Assembly: GCA_015060335.1 (NCBI GenBank)
Contig: SUYR01000012.1
Location: 1-64,000, forward strand
Reading direction: 5' to 3'
From: Bacteroidales bacterium
GTDB taxonomy: Bacteria; Bacteroidota; Bacteroidia; Bacteroidales; UBA932
DNA length: 64,000 nt
This document shows positions 61,599 through 64,000 of the stretch, in pieces. The number at the start of each line of letters is the position of its first letter. Position 1 is the stretch's first letter. Position numbers and translations under genes: made by a program. The notes under the pieces were generated by a model, which was given only the letters and a program-made list of their open reading frames with translations, made no database searches and had not been told where the DNA came from.

Positions 61599-63758
61599 TT
61601 AAGCCTTCTTCCAGAGAGTGAAGCGGAAGCCGACATGTGCCTTGATTCCCATGAGAGGTCCCCAGATACAGCTTGCATCAAATATAGGCTGACGAGGATT
61701 TGCCGCGCCGATGATGGCATTCTTCTGACGGAAATTTGTAAGATTCTCAGCTCCGACATATACATCCCAACCCTTGAAGCGTCTTGTCACCTGGGCATAG
61801 AGCATCGGATAGACAGGAGTTCGGCCGTTCTTGTACATTCTTGCCACACCATCCTTAGGAGCCGATGTCATCGAGCCGTCTTCATTGATGTTCTTCATGA
61901 AATCATACACCCTGCATGAGCCGTTAAGAGATGCAGTGAAGTCGAATATCCATTTGTTCAGATTGGTAGCATATTGAAGATTGAGCACGCCCTTGAATCT
62001 GCTTGTCATCGGTTTTTCCACCAGTCCCCTGCCCTCAAGTTCAATTTTGGCGTTGGTATAACGTACAGTAGCTGTGATATTGAAACGTTCCACAGGATCT
62101 ACAGAAAAATCAAGCTGGATGTTGTCTGTATATGAACGTTTTCCATTCAAGGCATAGAAATCAATCATGGTAGGATCCTGTTCATAATCCACCACCATCT
62201 GCTGTGCGAACTGAGTTCTGAAGTAGTCAACGCTGAGATAAGTGTTTGATGATGCTCCGAAAGGAAGATAATATGTAATGTTCCCTCCGAAAGTCCATGC
62301 ATCTTCGAGGATATGGTCGTTATACGCACCTTCAAATCTTTTTCCGGTAGAGAACACACCTATATTATCTACTAAAGGAGTAGAATATCTCAGTCCACGA
62401 CCACCGTTCGCCCTGATGACGATCTCGTCTATAGGCATATACTTGAGAGTAAGCCTTGGAGACACACGGAACTTTGACTTGCCGTCTGAGACATGATTGA
62501 ACCAGTCTCCACGCACTCCTGCTATTACAGAAACCGTTTCTCCGTAATGATATGTATATTCGCCGAATATGCCTGCACTGGCAAGGTCAGTCACACCGTT
62601 GTCTGTCACATCCTGCATAAATACGATTCTTCTGAACTCCTCGTCATAACGGTCAAACACACCGTTCATTCCAAGAGTGAATCTGTGGGAATCGTTTATC
62701 ACATTCTGATATAGGAGATTAGCAAATGCAGAATGTTGACCGGCGATATATTTCGTAGCTCCGAAATAAGAATCCATGTCCTGATAGTTATAATCTGCTA
62801 TCAAAGCAATATTCTGTGAATTGTCTTCATTAAGCGGAACTCCTACCTTGAGGTAACCGTTGATCGAACGGTTCATGATGTCGGAACCCCATGGATTCAC
62901 ATCATTCTCCTTCAATTCAGCCGGATTCCATATATAGTCATTATGATTGTAGAACACTTCTTTTCCGCTATCCTTCAACATCTGACCGCCAAGTCTGCTG
63001 TCCTGGATGGCACGTACACCGAAACGCACCTGCACACCATTGTCTGCCATATATAGCCAACGGTTGGACAGATTGAACTGAAGCTGCTTCGGCTCATCCA
63101 TGAAGCCATCCTTGTCCATGTCATGAGTCTTGAAATTTCCTGAAACATGTCCAAGAAGCACTGTACTCCATTTGTACCCCATCTGTAGTGAAGATGCGAT
63201 ATTGAAGTCCATCTTACTGTCGCTCATCAGTGCCGCATTTATAAAAAGTGGTTTCTCGTCAGTCGGTTTACGATGTTCCATATTGATCTGACCTGTCATA
63301 CACTCGACTCCGTTTATTACAGACGAAGATCCTTTGGCAATCTGGATACTCTCAAGCCACTGGCCCGGCACATATGAAAGTCCGAATGGAGAAGCAAGAC
63401 CACGCATTACCGGACGAGTCTCGTCGAGCATCTGAGTATATACACCTGAAAGACCGAGAAGTCGTATCTGACGGGCACCGGTAACTGCATCAGAATAGCC
63501 GACTGTCACACTTGCGGAATTCTCAAAGCTCTCAGCAAGATTACAGCATGCCATCTTACAGAGTCCGGCAGCGGATATCACTTCAGTTCGCAGTTCCTTG
63601 CCTTTAGAAAGATAGTTTCCTGCCTGACGGGAAACAAACACAGCGGCATCCAGGCTATCCTTACGTTCTCCGTATATGCCTGTTGTGTCAGACTGTGCAT
63701 CTGCAGAAAATACTGCTGCACCGAATAATAGGACTGTTGTTATAATTGATCTATACAT
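61599..63758 (-). CDS. TonB-dependent outer membrane receptor
   Basis: A 719-residue receptor: signal peptide (to about residue 21, ...FSADA), plug domain (about 50-170, with SVTVGYSDAVTGARQIRLLGLSG and SIQIAKGSSSVINGVECMTGQI) and a 22-strand-type barrel to the C terminus (...GFRFTLWKKA). It lacks the N-terminal carboxypeptidase-like domain of SusC-type receptors, so it resembles small-ligand (metal, haem or cobalamin) receptors. The neighbouring HMA protein suggests a metal ligand; that is inference. A structured leader lies upstream. Confidence 0.88.
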   Translation of the reverse strand: MYRSIITTVLLFGAAVFSADAQSDTTGIYGERKDSLDAAVFVSRQAGNYLSKGKELRTEVISAAGLCKMACCNLAESFENSASVTVGYSDAVTGARQIRLLGLSGVYTQMLDETRPVMRGLASPFGLSYVPGQWLESIQIAKGSSSVINGVECMTGQINMEHRKPTDEKPLFINAALMSDSKMDFNIASSLQMGYKWSTVLLGHVSGNFKTHDMDKDGFMDEPKQLQFNLSNRWLYMADNGVQVRFGVRAIQDSRLGGQMLKDSGKEVFYNHNDYIWNPAELKENDVNPWGSDIMNRSINGYLKVGVPLNEDNSQNIALIADYNYQDMDSYFGATKYIAGQHSAFANLLYQNVINDSHRFTLGMNGVFDRYDEEFRRIVFMQDVTDNGVTDLASAGIFGEYTYHYGETVSVIAGVRGDWFNHVSDGKSKFRVSPRLTLKYMPIDEIVIRANGGRGLRYSTPLVDNIGVFSTGKRFEGAYNDHILEDAWTFGGNITYYLPFGASSNTYLSVDYFRTQFAQQMVVDYEQDPTMIDFYALNGKRSYTDNIQLDFSVDPVERFNITATVRYTNAKIELEGRGLVEKPMTSRFKGVLNLQYATNLNKWIFDFTASLNGSCRVYDFMKNINEDGSMTSAPKDGVARMYKNGRTPVYPMLYAQVTRRFKGWDVYVGAENLTNFRQKNAIIGAANPRQPIFDASCIWGPLMGIKAHVGFRFTLWKKA

Positions 63759-63816
63759 AATATCTGGGATTTATGGACTTTCGCCCAAATTATTGTCATT
63801 CAACGAGTTAAATCAG

Positions 63817-63878
63817 ATGCCTGCGTACTTTGGGGAGCAGGCATACAATCCAAAAGCCTGCTAATCAGAGGCTTATGG
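63817..63878 (-). promoter_or_regulatory. structured leader upstream of the TonB receptor
   Basis: Two hairpins lie 59-120 nt before the receptor start: ATGCCTGC (63817-63824) pairs with GCAGGCAT (63837-63844), and CCAAAAGCCT (63850-63859) pairs with AGGCTTATGG (63869-63878, one mismatch). GCAGGC at 63837 could instead pair with GCCTGC at 63856, excluding both. No cobalamin-riboswitch core is seen. The remaining bases to the right edge (63879-64000) hold short inverted repeats and no gene that I can support. Confidence 0.45.
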
Positions 63879-64000
63879 ATTACTCGAAAAATATCAAATA
63901 CGCCAGATACTGTATTTTTCCTGAATATCTCCTGACGGGACGCGACCGGAATCCGGTTTTAAGAAGGCCCTACGGCCTGACTGTATGGAATATGCAACAT

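Noticed and set aside
63759..64000. Cobalamin riboswitch before the TonB receptor
   Set aside because: I looked for the conserved core (GCCACTG and neighbouring boxes) on the minus strand and did not find it.

Overview
The window looks like a contiguous stretch of chromosome from an anaerobic member of the Bacteroidales. Evidence: the 5' end of a Bacteroidetes-type 16S rRNA gene at the left edge, recurrent TAnnTTTG -7 promoter elements, few Shine-Dalgarno sequences, lipoproteins starting CKK/SGC, a TonB-dependent receptor, a fused-gamma 2-oxoacid:ferredoxin oxidoreductase and the Bacteroidetes order nadK-uppS-bamA-ompH. The genus cannot be settled from the roughly 115 nt of 16S present. I see no transposase, integrase, phage, CRISPR or defence genes; nearly everything is housekeeping.

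Layout. 1-442: 16S 5' end, leader and rRNA promoter (minus strand). 443-5020: an outer-membrane porin-like barrel and two paralogous DASS dicarboxylate transporters, with a ccccgg/ccgggg palindrome and a 36-bp tandem repeat nearby. 5344-9557: korA-korB-gdhA, which together interconvert succinyl-CoA, 2-oxoglutarate and glutamate. 9709-14509: nadK, uppS, bamA and ompH (minus). 14607-18902: pdxJ, a second OmpH-like protein, a GT4 glycosyltransferase and a LysM/receptor-like protein (plus). 18903-23690: an SDR, trxB, bamD, omega and recN (minus). 23777-31893: a Fur-family regulator, cstA, a lipoprotein, a nuclease, tRNA-His, radC, upp, rpoN, a SPOR protein and an LEA-like lipoprotein. 31975-38627: miaB-glpK-glpF, an M23 peptidase, a decayed outer-membrane receptor gene and a Tat-signal Gfo/Idh/MocA protein. 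38862-54273: a complete uninterrupted dcw division and wall cluster (mraZ to ftsZ) with probable MraZ operator repeats. 54317-58763: gltX, tyrS, rbfA and a LolC/E-type permease. 58863-61120: an NfnSL-type flavoenzyme pair. 61148-63758: a secreted HMA metal-binding protein and a TonB-dependent receptor with a structured leader.

The genes fit an anaerobic, ferredoxin-centred metabolism (Kor, Nfn, NADP-GDH) plus envelope building (dcw, Bam, UppS, OmpH, M23, SPOR). The most unusual signal is not a gene. It is a family of three intergenic elements at 27740, 38645 and 58768, each exactly 106 bp (50-nt arm, 6-nt loop, 50-nt arm), all variants of one imperfect palindrome with compensated base changes. 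One of them supplies the last codons and stop codon of the adjacent gene.
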